Numbered from the stretch's first letter, positions 25,381 to 33,343 are shown. The stretch: DNA of 34,068 nucleotides from CAYUTA01 sp964447605 (GCA_964447605.1 CAYUTA010000027.1:1-34068), one strand, 5' to 3'. Made by a program: numbers and translations. Notes: a model not told the origin generated them from the letters alone.

Positions 25381-26292
25381 ATGCAGTTTTCAGAGCTTAT
25401 TTTGGATAAGAACCTGCGCGAGGTCGTGACCCGCGGCACGCCGATGTTTCCGTGTTCGTACTATGACTCGGACATGCGCATGCACGTTGGCAACGAGGTT
25501 CCCTGGCACTGGCACGAGGAGCTGGAGCTGACCGTGGTGTCCGAGGGGGCCGCGATGGTGGGCTGCGGCGAATCCGCCTTTGCGACGCATCCGGGGCAGG
25601 GCTTCTTCATCAACAGCAACGTGCTGCATACGCTCCGTCCGCCCGACGGGGGCAACTGCCGCTACAAAACGCTTGTGTTCCATCATTCCCTGCTGTCCGG
25701 CGCGCCGGAAAGCGTATTTGAGCAAACATACATGCGTCCCATTCTCAACAGCAGCAAGCTCGAAACCCTCTGCTTCTCCCCGGAGATCGCCTGGCAGAAC
25801 GAAGCGCTTACGCATCTCGCCCTCGCATTCGAGGCCATTGAGAACCGCGCCTTCGGCTATGAACTGCAGGTGCGGGAAAACCTCTCGCATGTGTGGTATC
25901 TGCTGGCGCTGCACACCAAATCCATCATCTCTTCCGGCAAAACCATCACCAGCATCGATGCCGCGCGGCTCAAGCGCATGCTCGAGTTCATCCACAAAAA
26001 CTATGCCGAGCCCATCACCGTGGCGGAAATTGCCGCGGCGGCCGATATCAGCCTGAGCGAGTGCTACCGCTGCTTTCAGCGCATCATGGGCCAGGCGCCC
26101 ATCGCGCGGCTGACCAAATACCGTATCCACCGCGCGGTCAACCTGCTGGAGGACACCAACATGAGCGTGACGGAGGTCTGCTACGCCGTGGGGTTCAACA
26201 GCCCCAGCTACTTTACCAAGGTGTTTACCGCGCGGCTTCACTGCACGCCGCGTGAATACCGGCAGCGTGAAAAAATGCGTGCGCACAAGTGA
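25381..26292 (+). CDS. AraC family transcriptional regulator with N-terminal cupin
   Basis: DNA-binding regulator of 303 residues. The N-terminal part (about 30-140) is a cupin-like sensor domain: VPWHWHEELELTVVSEGAAMVGCG and a later HTLRPPDGG. The C-terminal double helix-turn-helix spans about 200-300, with TVAEIAAAADISLSECYRCFQRIMG and the family signature TEVCYAVGFNSPSYFTKVF. Proteins of this design usually sense a sugar or carboxylate. It is convergent with the LacI gene and divergent from the small protein at 25005. The intergenic region upstream is AT-rich, with no promoter I could fix. Its target is unknown; the neighbouring iol-type operon is possible. Confidence 0.9.
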   Translation: MQFSELILDKNLREVVTRGTPMFPCSYYDSDMRMHVGNEVPWHWHEELELTVVSEGAAMVGCGESAFATHPGQGFFINSNVLHTLRPPDGGNCRYKTLVFHHSLLSGAPESVFEQTYMRPILNSSKLETLCFSPEIAWQNEALTHLALAFEAIENRAFGYELQVRENLSHVWYLLALHTKSIISSGKTITSIDAARLKRMLEFIHKNYAEPITVAEIAAAADISLSECYRCFQRIMGQAPIARLTKYRIHRAVNLLEDTNMSVTEVCYAVGFNSPSYFTKVFTARLHCTPREYRQREKMRAHK

Positions 26293-26390
26293 CCGGTTGT
26301 GTCTGTGGCATTTTGCTTGACACCCTGCTTGCGAAAGCCGGATGAGTCGCGCGGCACAACACAATTTTTCAGCACACGTTCCACATACGC

Positions 26391-26419
26391 ATCCTCCGGC
26401 GTAAAAAGCGCCGGGGGAT
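26391..26419. terminator. Hairpin between convergent AraC and LacI genes
   Basis: ATCCTCCGGCG and CGCCGGGGGAT pair over 11 positions (one G-U) around TAAAAAG. It lies between two gene ends, but no T-tract follows on either side. Confidence 0.45.
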
Positions 26420-26445
26420 ATGGCGTGCCGGATGGTTGCCGCGCT

Positions 26446-27516
26446 TTACCAGCCCTCCAGCTCCCACCTGCTCAACGCGTTTGCGTCCGTAGACTGGCGG
26501 ACGACGCGCCGCGTTTCCATCGTGCGAATCCGAACGGGCTCGTTCCGTCCGGCATGGATTCGCTCCAGCAAAAGCGCAACGGCCTCCTCTCCCATGCGCT
26601 GGCGCGGCACGGCCACCGTGGTCAGTGCGGGCGCGATCAGCGTGCCGGGAAAGCTGTTGTCAAAGCCCGTGACGGCGATCTCCTGTGGAATGCGCAACCC
26701 CCGCTCCGTAATGGCGCGGATGCAGCCGACGGCCGTCTGGTCGTTGCCGCATACCACGGCGTCCACAAGCGTGCCCGAGTCAAGCAGCGCGCGCATGCAG
26801 CGGTATCCGCCCAGCGGCGTAAAATCGCTTTCCAGAATAAGGCGCTCATCCACGGCGCGCCCCGCGCGCACCAGCGCGTCAAAATAGCCCGCCCGCCGCG
26901 CCCGGCTCATTTCATACCGCATCGGCCCGGAAATGTGCGCAATCCGCGCGCGTCCCAGCGCGATCAGGTATTCGGTCATGTCTGCCGCCGCGCTGCGGTT
27001 ATCCACCACGATCGCGTCAAGCCGTCCGCCGGGGCTGCTCTCCAGCCCAACCGCGGGGATGCGCTTTCCGTTGATCTCCAGACCGGCCAGTTCTTCAAAA
27101 TACGCGTCCGCATCCGCATCCGCGCAGGTGGCGATGATCAGGCCGTCCGCCCGCTGGTTTTTGATCTGGCGGACACAGCGGCGCTCGATTGAAAAATCCT
27201 CCTGCGTTTCATAGATGCTCAGCGAGTAGCCGCCCCTTGCCGCCGCAAGCTGCATGCCGCGCAGCGCCACGGGAAAAAACACGCTTGTAATCGACGGCAC
27301 GATGACGCTCAGCGCGCTGGTACGCCCGCTTTTCAGTCCGCGCGCAACCGGGTTGGCCTGATAGCCGGTTTCCCGCACCGCGGCAAGCACGCGTTCGCGC
27401 AGCGGCGGACTGACGGGCTTGGTGCCGTTGAGCACATTGGATACCGTGGAAATGGCCACGCCGGCATGCTCGGCAACGTCCTTGATACCGGCGGCATTTT
27501 TGGTCGAAACGGTCAC
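26446..27516 (-). CDS. LacI family transcriptional regulator
   Basis: Repressor-type regulator of 356 residues. The N-terminal helix-turn-helix IKDVAEHAGVAISTVSNVLNG and hinge TGYQANPVARGLKSGRT are followed by a periplasmic-binding-protein-like sensor domain to about 335. The GTG start at 27516 overlaps the stop of the epimerase fusion gene as GTGA, with AAGGAG upstream, so it is the last gene of the iol-type operon. It probably represses that operon: a 14-bp palindrome with a central CG, as LacI-family operators have, lies just after the predicted transcription start of the first gene. The effector could be an inositol or uronate intermediate; this is inference. Confidence 0.92.
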   Translation of the reverse strand: MTVSTKNAAGIKDVAEHAGVAISTVSNVLNGTKPVSPPLRERVLAAVRETGYQANPVARGLKSGRTSALSVIVPSITSVFFPVALRGMQLAAARGGYSLSIYETQEDFSIERRCVRQIKNQRADGLIIATCADADADAYFEELAGLEINGKRIPAVGLESSPGGRLDAIVVDNRSAAADMTEYLIALGRARIAHISGPMRYEMSRARRAGYFDALVRAGRAVDERLILESDFTPLGGYRCMRALLDSGTLVDAVVCGNDQTAVGCIRAITERGLRIPQEIAVTGFDNSFPGTLIAPALTTVAVPRQRMGEEAVALLLERIHAGRNEPVRIRTMETRRVVRQSTDANALSRWELEGW

Positions 27517-29771
27517 TGCCTGAGTCGCTCCTTCATGTTGGCAAGCCAGTTGCGCGCCGCCGTATCCGGGTCCGGCAGCGGCAGGCACTCGGCGCTGATA
27601 TCGCCATTGTACCCGATCTCGCGCAGCGCGGCAAGCTGCGCAGGGAAGTCCGTATGCCCGCAGCCGGGAAAGCGCCTGTTGCTGTCCGCAGCGTGGTAAT
27701 AGGCAAGGTACGGCGCGCACGCGCGGATGACCGACACCGGATCGGCCTCCTCGATGTTCATGTGGAACGCGTCGAGCATCAGCCGCGTGTTGGTCAGCCC
27801 GTTTTCCTCAATAAACGCCTTTACGTCCAGCGCGCTGCAAAAGTAATTGTTCTCATAACGGTTGATGGGTTCAAACACCATGGCGACCTTCCGCGCGCGC
27901 GCATGCGCGTCGGCTATGCGTACCGATTCCGCCAGCCGCGCCGCATATTCGTCGTAGCGTGTAAAATCGGGCACATTGCCGCGCAGGCAGCCGATGATGA
28001 CCACGCCGCCAAGCACGGCCGCAGCGTCGATAAAGCGCGTCAGGCGCGCAACGGCCATACTTCGCCGTGCCGAATCGTCGTCAATGAGCGAAAGCCCGTC
28101 GTTGACATACGCGCGCCCCGTGCCAAGCGCGGAAACGGCAATGCCCGTTTGGGCAAGCGTCGCAAGCAGGGCGGGCATATCCAGCTCCGCCGGGTCGGCC
28201 ACATGGAGTTCCACGCAGTCGTAGCCAAGCCGCCGCGCATAGCGCACACCCTCGCAGAAATCGCCCTCGTACAAAAATGGCGCGGCGCCGGTGATCTTTC
28301 CTGTCATCGTCAGGCTCAGGCGGGGGGAAAAGGACGGTTTTTGCATGCCCAGCGCCTCCGCATGCGTCCGGATATGCGCGCGCACCGCCTCGTCCACCGC
28401 GCTTTTTTGCCGCGTCAGCGCCGCAAAGATCGCTTTGCGCAGCGGCGATTGCGGGCCAATCAGGTACCCGTATGTAATGTGGATGAGCTGGCGGCTGTCG
28501 TCGAGGTCGAACAGGCCCGGAAGCCGCGCATCGGAAAGCGCAGCGGCATTCGGTATGCGGCCCGGCTCCGCGTCAACGTGATAGTAAGCGCGCGCCTGCC
28601 CAAAATGCTCCCGCGCGCAGGCGTGGATGCGGCGGTAAAGCCCCGGCTCATGCCGCGCCAGCGTACGTACGGCGACAAGCCAGCTTGTGCCGGAGGTCTT
28701 GAGGTGGAACCGACCGCCCGTTGCGGGCGCAACCAGCCCGAAAATGGAAAACTTGTCGCTGCCGGAATGCAGGCTCAGTTTGTGGCCGAACAGATCCGCA
28801 ATGCGCGCGTGCATGGCCAAGTCGGCGGCAAACGCTTCCGTTGAGCCAATATAGTCCACGCCCTTGTGGAATTTGCCGACAAAGCGCGGAGCAAGGCTGG
28901 TAAGCGTGACGCCGCGGCGGGAAAGCGCATCGGAAACATAGTAATGCGCCAGAGGAGTTGTGCGCTCGCTCGTTTCGTCCAGGGAAAGCTCAAAGTCGAT
29001 CTCGCGCCCGGCGGGCTGCAAAATTTCGCGCCAAACCTCCGCGGCATACGCCACCGCGCCGTCATAAACGCGCATGGTTTGGCGCAGCGCGGCTTCGTCC
29101 GCGTCAATGTTAAGGCTGCGCAGCGCAACGTCGCCGCGGTAGCGCGCAATCGTCGCCCCCTCCTGCTCCCCCCGTGTTTCCAATTGCAGATTCAGTACGT
29201 CGGAGCAGTCCAGCGTAATCATGCTGCACCCGGCGGCAACCGCGGCGCGGATGTCGCCCATGCATTTCAGGTGGTCGCCGTCCGCGCCGAAGCCCGCGCG
29301 CCATCCGGCGCAAAGCGCGGCAAAGCTTGCAGCGTCGATGACGTCGTCAAAGGTGCGGCCCGTCAGGCTCATCTCCCGCATGCTCTGCTGCGCCGGCACG
29401 GGCAGCAGCCGCGTGCCCGAAAGGCCGGCAAGCTGTGCCGCGCCCATCGTGCCAAGCCGGTCGCCAAGGCCAATGGTCGCGGCGGTTCTGCCCAGCGCGC
29501 GCGGCGCGGTCCACGGCAGCGCAGCGTTGAGCGCCAGGCGGTTTGCATGGGTGCATGGACACAGCAGGAGGCCGCCCGTCAGCGCTCCCTCGAACATCCC
29601 GGCCGCCGGGCCGTCGACGACGAGCGTATCCACGCCGTCGATACGCGCCATTGCAAACGCCGCTCCGTCGCCGGACAGCGCATACGACGCGGAATAGCCC
29701 GCAACGCCGCGATTGGGCAGGGCGGCCGCCAGCCGCATAAACAGTTCCACGGTCCCGCTCGATTCGCTCAT
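27513..29771 (-). CDS. Fused UxaE-like tagaturonate epimerase / IolO-like 5-keto-L-gluconate epimerase
   Basis: A 752-residue two-domain enzyme. Residues 1 to about 455 resemble tagaturonate epimerase UxaE: ADGDHLK (163-169), LHSGSDKFSIF (334-344), FHLKTSGTSW (355-364), SRQLIHITYG (426-435). Residues about 483-752 are a separate AP-endonuclease-2 type TIM barrel of the ketose epimerase/IolO group, with expected metal ligands Glu634 (FEPINRYE), Asp667 (LDAFHMNIEE), His693 (YYHAAD) and Glu728 (SAECLP). A helical linker joins them. In Thermotoga, IolO turns 5-keto-L-gluconate into D-tagaturonate and UxaE turns that into D-fructuronate, so the two halves would catalyse consecutive steps. GGAGG precedes the ATG. 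It is in an operon with iolM- and iolN-like genes. The domain calls are firm as to fold; the exact substrates are inferred. Confidence 0.82.
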   Translation of the reverse strand: MSESSGTVELFMRLAAALPNRGVAGYSASYALSGDGAAFAMARIDGVDTLVVDGPAAGMFEGALTGGLLLCPCTHANRLALNAALPWTAPRALGRTAATIGLGDRLGTMGAAQLAGLSGTRLLPVPAQQSMREMSLTGRTFDDVIDAASFAALCAGWRAGFGADGDHLKCMGDIRAAVAAGCSMITLDCSDVLNLQLETRGEQEGATIARYRGDVALRSLNIDADEAALRQTMRVYDGAVAYAAEVWREILQPAGREIDFELSLDETSERTTPLAHYYVSDALSRRGVTLTSLAPRFVGKFHKGVDYIGSTEAFAADLAMHARIADLFGHKLSLHSGSDKFSIFGLVAPATGGRFHLKTSGTSWLVAVRTLARHEPGLYRRIHACAREHFGQARAYYHVDAEPGRIPNAAALSDARLPGLFDLDDSRQLIHITYGYLIGPQSPLRKAIFAALTRQKSAVDEAVRAHIRTHAEALGMQKPSFSPRLSLTMTGKITGAAPFLYEGDFCEGVRYARRLGYDCVELHVADPAELDMPALLATLAQTGIAVSALGTGRAYVNDGLSLIDDDSARRSMAVARLTRFIDAAAVLGGVVIIGCLRGNVPDFTRYDEYAARLAESVRIADAHARARKVAMVFEPINRYENNYFCSALDVKAFIEENGLTNTRLMLDAFHMNIEEADPVSVIRACAPYLAYYHAADSNRRFPGCGHTDFPAQLAALREIGYNGDISAECLPLPDPDTAARNWLANMKERLRQ

Positions 29772-30059
29772 ACGCCACCTCCAAAGAAAGATCGTGCGGT
29801 TCTTCGTTCGGGGCTGAGACTCCGTCCCAAATCCGGCTCAGAGGGCCGCGTCCATCCCATGCTGCAAACGGGATTCTCAAGGACGATGCCCTTGAGCGGA
29901 GGTTTGGAGGCAGAGCCTCCGACAGCCCGTCCTTCCCGTTCCCCCAATGGAATTTCAAAGGACGGCCGCCCCTTGGGGGGATGGGGGAAGATCCCCGTCG
30001 GCACCATCCCGGCGAAAAGCCGCGCCCCGTTCAAAAATATCGTTTTTGACGGGTTTGTT
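29772..30059. other. Intra-operon gap with repeat copy 4
   Basis: A 288-bp gap inside an otherwise compact operon, between the iolN-like gene and the epimerase fusion. It holds a small hairpin GGAGGC-AGA-GCCTCC (29906-29920), a run of C/G-rich imperfect palindromes, and repeat copy 4. It looks like inserted non-coding material. Confidence 0.55.
30026..30053. repeat. Interspersed palindromic repeat, copy 4
   Basis: CCCGTTCAAAAA (30026-30037) and TTTTTGACGGG (30043-30053) pair with one bulged T. It begins just after the stop of the iolN-like gene in minus-strand order. Confidence 0.7.
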
Positions 30060-31178
30060 TCAGTCGATGAAAATGCCGCGCCTTGGCAGTTCGTGCACGC
30101 TCTTCCAACCCTCGCTGAGCGGCTCGCGCAGACAGGGCTCGATCTCCGCATACGGGCGCAGGGAGAACTTCGTGGGATCGGGCACCTTGCCCGCCGGGTA
30201 GGCCGCAAGCACGTCCTCAACCATGCAGTTGAGATACTCGCAGATGGCCGCAATGGCGCGCTTTGCCCGCCGCGGTTCCCCGCGGGAGGGATAACCCACC
30301 ACGCCCTCCGGCGTGCCGAAGCGCTCGATCACGCGGTGACCCTCCGCCTCGGACCACTTGTTGGGCCGGTGGAACGAGTCCACGGAGCCGTCGTAGAACC
30401 CGTCGTCCAGCATGTCGAAGCTCCTGGACTGCGCGTCCACCACGCAGCTCATGTCCACCATGCCCGGGAACATCAGCAGCGCCACGGAGGTTTCCGCCTC
30501 GTCGGCGTGTACGAACGGCGTACTTACAAAGTCCGGCCGCTCGTCGCCCAGCGGATAGAAGAACTCGCGTACCGCACGGTGCCACTCGACCACCGTCGCA
30601 AACGCCGGCAGCTGATACCGCTTGAAAAATTCCTGAATGGCGCTTTCCATCATCCAGTCCTGCCCATGGTTGTTGACGAGGATGATCTTGCGGAAGCCGT
30701 CGTCCCACAGGCCGGCCATCACGTCGATGAGCGTATCGACCAGCGCCTTTTCAGCCACCATCACCGTGCCGGGCATGCCCAGGTGGTGATAGGGGTGCCC
30801 GCCGTAGTTGAGCGGCGGAAACGCCAGCGCAACCTCGTGGCCGGCCTTGGCGGTTTTGCGCCGCACGGCCTCGCAGATGCTTGTGCACATGAAGGTATCC
30901 AGCCCCGTGTTGTTATGGATGCCGTGGTTTTCCGTGCAGCCGACCGGCACGAGCACCACGTCGTTCTTACGCCGCTTCTCAATGACCAGTTTGCGCGGGG
31001 AGTTCTGGATGTAGCAGCCGGGCTTACCCAGTTCGCTGTCGCCCGGCACGCCGTAATCATCCAGGATTGCCTGAATCTCCGCCTCGGAAGCGTCCCAGAT
31101 ACGCTTCTTCAAGCGGCCGACCTTACTGTCCTCAAAGAAGATGTTTGGATATTCCGTGGTCAGATAGTTCGGTCCCAT
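30060..31178 (-). CDS. Creatininase-family hydrolase, IolN-like (diketo-inositol hydrolase)
   Basis: A 372-residue metal-dependent hydrolase of the creatininase fold. Metal-site motifs: VGCTENHGIHNNTGLDTF (Glu83, His85, Asp94), VNNHGQDW (His171) and HADEAETS (Glu229). The family cleaves cyclic amides or, in IolN, opens the ring of a diketo-inositol to give 5-keto-L-gluconate. The pairing with an IolM-type dehydrogenase (12 bp upstream) and an IolO-type epimerase downstream is the same gene company as in the Thermotoga inositol route, so I favour the IolN role over creatininase. A long N-terminal region (about 1-70) precedes the core. A strong GGAGGAG site stands before the ATG. Confidence 0.82.
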   Translation of the reverse strand: MGPNYLTTEYPNIFFEDSKVGRLKKRIWDASEAEIQAILDDYGVPGDSELGKPGCYIQNSPRKLVIEKRRKNDVVLVPVGCTENHGIHNNTGLDTFMCTSICEAVRRKTAKAGHEVALAFPPLNYGGHPYHHLGMPGTVMVAEKALVDTLIDVMAGLWDDGFRKIILVNNHGQDWMMESAIQEFFKRYQLPAFATVVEWHRAVREFFYPLGDERPDFVSTPFVHADEAETSVALLMFPGMVDMSCVVDAQSRSFDMLDDGFYDGSVDSFHRPNKWSEAEGHRVIERFGTPEGVVGYPSRGEPRRAKRAIAAICEYLNCMVEDVLAAYPAGKVPDPTKFSLRPYAEIEPCLREPLSEGWKSVHELPRRGIFID

Positions 31179-31190
31179 CGTTGCTCCTCC

Positions 31191-32249
31191 TTACTTGTCA
31201 AATGTCAACATGACTTTAAACGCCACATCCTTGTGGTTGCATGCAAGGTCCATCGCCTCGTCAAGCCGCTCAAACGGAATGTGATGCGTGTTGAGCGCGG
31301 CAAAATCGTACCGGTCTTTGATCGCGCTCATAAAGCGGATGGTGCGCTGCGCAAAGTCCTTGGTTCCGCCGGAGCCCTTGATCTTGAGCGTGCGCCAGAT
31401 GGTTTTTCCGATCTCGATCGGGATTTTGCGCCCAATGGAATGGCCGATCAAATTGACGCGGCAGCTATGGCCCACGATATCGAATATCGATGCAATGGCC
31501 GCGTCGTTTCCGGAGGCCTCGACCAGCACCGAAGGCCCGTTTCCATCGGTTGCCTGAAGCAGCTGTTCCCGAAAGTCCGGCGCAAGCGAATCGAGCGCCA
31601 CGTCCGCGCCATAGCGGCTCGCCCACTCACGGCGCGTCGGACTCGGGTCTGCAACGATGGTTTTCGCGCCGGAGGTTTTTGCCACCATGCATGCGGAAAC
31701 GCCCACCGGGCCGCAGCCAAGGATCAGAGCCGTGTCGGACGCGTCGATGTACCCCCCGTTGCCCCAGATGCCAAAGTACCCGATGGAAAACGTCTCCACC
31801 CAGGCGCCCATCTCCTCGGGCCAGTCGTCCGGAATGGCGTGCGCGTACTGCTCCTCGATGATCATATACGTTCCCATACCCCCCGGCGAATCCGGACGGA
31901 AGCCCGCCTCGCGCATGTTCAGGCAGGCCGAGGGCATCAGGCCCTCCTTGCAGTTGCGGCATACGCCGCAGGCCATGACGCAATCGCCCGTGACTTTAAC
32001 GCCCGGCTTCAGTTCGCGCACATCGGGCCCGATCTCCACAACCGTGCCGCCCCATTCGTGTCCGGGCGTATACGGCCCGAGATCATAGCGTCCCTCCGCC
32101 GACTTGCCCTCATAGCACTCCACGTCGGAACCGCAGACGCCGCAGGCGCCCACCTTGACGAGCAATTGATTGCCGGTCGGCGGCGGCAGCTTTACGTCCT
32201 CGATGCGCAGGTCAAACGGCTTGTGTAAAAAAGCGATTCTTGCCTTCAT
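31191..32249 (-). CDS. Zinc-dependent MDR dehydrogenase, IolM-like (scyllo-inosose dehydrogenase)
   Basis: Medium-chain, zinc-dependent NAD dehydrogenase of 352 residues. The catalytic zinc site is at CGVCGSD (Cys39) and GHEWGG (His64, Glu65). Structural zinc cysteines lie at 94, 97, 100 and about 109. The Rossmann motif ILGCGPVGVSA is near residue 173. In the Thermotoga route IolM oxidises 2-keto-myo-inositol (scyllo-inosose) to a diketo-inositol. The neighbours IolN-like and IolO-like support that role; by sequence alone it could be another polyol dehydrogenase. It is the first gene of the operon, with AAAGGAG before the ATG, a leader of about 150 nt and a LacI-type operator at its promoter. 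No IolG (inositol 2-dehydrogenase) is present. Confidence 0.82.
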   Translation of the reverse strand: MKARIAFLHKPFDLRIEDVKLPPPTGNQLLVKVGACGVCGSDVECYEGKSAEGRYDLGPYTPGHEWGGTVVEIGPDVRELKPGVKVTGDCVMACGVCRNCKEGLMPSACLNMREAGFRPDSPGGMGTYMIIEEQYAHAIPDDWPEEMGAWVETFSIGYFGIWGNGGYIDASDTALILGCGPVGVSACMVAKTSGAKTIVADPSPTRREWASRYGADVALDSLAPDFREQLLQATDGNGPSVLVEASGNDAAIASIFDIVGHSCRVNLIGHSIGRKIPIEIGKTIWRTLKIKGSGGTKDFAQRTIRFMSAIKDRYDFAALNTHHIPFERLDEAMDLACNHKDVAFKVMLTFDK

Positions 32250-32266
32250 TGGTATACGGTCTCCTT

Positions 32267-32344
32267 TCAGTTTTTCATGGTCGGGATTGCAAACGGCGCA
32301 TCCTGCTTCTCTTTTTTCATGGTCGGGTTGGAATACGGACGCAT
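32267..32344 (-). CDS. Possible 25-residue leader ORF before the iolM-like gene
   Basis: An ATG-started frame of 26 codons in the leader of the iolM-like mRNA, ending 17 bp before its ATG; its stop runs into the iolM ribosome binding site (TGAAAGGAG). Two 15-bp direct repeats lie in it and give the repeated peptide words NPTMKK and IPTMKN. No convincing ribosome binding site precedes it (CAGGTAAAA). It could be a regulatory leader peptide or only repeat DNA. Confidence 0.3.
   Translation of the reverse strand: MRPYSNPTMKKEKQDAPFAIPTMKN
32271..32327. repeat. Two 15-bp direct repeats in the iolM leader
   Basis: TTTTTCATGGTCGGG occurs at 32271-32285 and 32313-32327, starts 42 bp apart (four helical turns). 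They lie between the predicted transcription start and the iolM-like ATG. This could be a protein-binding pair or a small duplication. Confidence 0.65.
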
Positions 32345-32385
32345 TTTTACCTGGAATTGAAACAAAATCTCAGAAGATTGGGTAG

Positions 32386-32399
32386 GAAAAACGTTTTTC
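32386..32399. promoter_or_regulatory. LacI-type operator of the iol-type operon
   Basis: GAAAAACGTTTTTC is a perfect 14-bp palindrome with a central CG, the usual form of LacI-family operators. It lies at about +3 to +16 relative to the predicted start of the operon whose last gene encodes a LacI protein. It lacks the TG...CA ends of a CcpA site. Confidence 0.7.
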
Positions 32400-32408
32400 T
32401 TCCTGTCG

Positions 32409-32437
32409 AATATATCACAGCCAACCCCCGCTGTCAA
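32409..32437 (-). promoter_or_regulatory. Sigma-A type promoter of the iol-type operon
   Basis: On the minus strand TTGACA (32432-32437), 17-bp spacer, TATATT (32409-32414). The predicted start is near 32402, directly before the palindromic operator. Confidence 0.85.
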
Positions 32438-32598
32438 CAGCGACTTTCAATTGCATCCTGCTCTTTTTTTCCGCTTGCGCCGCAGCCGCATGCATCCGTT
32501 CGAAATGAGCGCGGAAGTTGCGATACCGCCCGCAGCTCTGCTTCCGGACGGCGGAAGGAAACGGTATGCCGCCGGCTCCATAGGCAAATGGAGGATAA

Positions 32599-33343
32599 AA
32601 AAGACCCACCGCATTCTGGAACGGCGGCGTCTTTTCCATGATTCAGTCGCTTTCGGAAAACGTGATCGTCCCCATCGCGGGGCTGATTCTCACGTTTGTG
32701 GCTTGCTATGAGCTTATTTCGATGGTGGTTGACCGCAATAACCTCAACGACGTGGACACATGGATTTTTTTCAAGTGGGTGTTCAAAACGTTCTGCGCGG
32801 TAATGATCGTAACGAATACTTGGGCTATCGTCATGGGCGTATTCGATGTGGCGCAAAGCGTAGTGGGAAACGCGGCGGGCGTGGTGATCTCGGAAACGAG
32901 TATTGATATTACCTCCGTCCTCGGCAGTCTCGACACGCGCCTTGCGGAAATGGAGCTTGGGCCGCTGTTCGGGCTATGGTTTCAAAGCCTGTTCGTGGGG
33001 TTGACCATGAGCGCCCTAACGGTCTGCATCTTTGTGGTGATCTACGGCAGAATGATTGAAATCTATTTGGTTACATCCATCGCACCTATCCCGATGGCGA
33101 CCATGATGAACCGCGATTGGGGGGCAGATGGGACAAAACTACTTGCGTTCCCTGCTGGCGCTGGCGTTTCAAGCGTTCCTGATTATTGTGTGCGTCGGCA
33201 TCTATGCCGTTCTCGTCCGCACCATCGCTACCGATACTGACATTATGAAAGCCATTTGGACGTGCATGGGTTATACCGTGTTGTTGTGCTTTACACTTTT
33301 TAAGACGGGAAGTTTGGCAAAGAGTGTGTTCAATGCGCATTAA
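32599..33343 (+). pseudogene. Truncated and frameshifted VirB6/TrbL-like conjugation gene (ICE remnant)
   Basis: Remnant of the polytopic channel protein of Tn1549-type integrative conjugative elements. Recognisable family sequence starts at about FWNGGVFSMIQSLSENVIVPIAG and runs through several hydrophobic segments to YGRMIEIYLVTSIAPIPMATMMNRDWG. There a run of six G (33119-33124) puts the rest out of frame: the C-terminal part, MGQNYLRSLLALAFQAF to GSLAKSVFNAH, continues in another frame from 33128. Removing one G restores it. The first 50-60 residues of the family are missing and an in-frame stop stands at 32596, so the 5' end is cut at the element boundary. It is probably non-functional; a sequencing error in the G-run would explain the shift but not the truncation. 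Confidence 0.82.

Noticed and set aside
6951..30053. The CCGTCAAAA palindromes as a CRISPR array or as plain terminators
   Set aside because: The copies are kilobases apart with no regular spacers and no cas genes, and one lies in a 5' leader; the U-run is inside the stem and does not follow it.
28866..32228. A 1,120-codon open frame on the plus strand
   Set aside because: It is antisense to the iolM-, iolN-like and epimerase genes, has no ribosome binding site or family motifs, is rich in Arg, His and Ala, and crosses an intergenic gap. It comes from high GC at codon position three of the real genes.
32386..32399. The palindrome before the iolM-like gene as a CcpA catabolite site
   Set aside because: It lacks the TG...CA ends of the cre consensus; the local LacI regulator is a better candidate.
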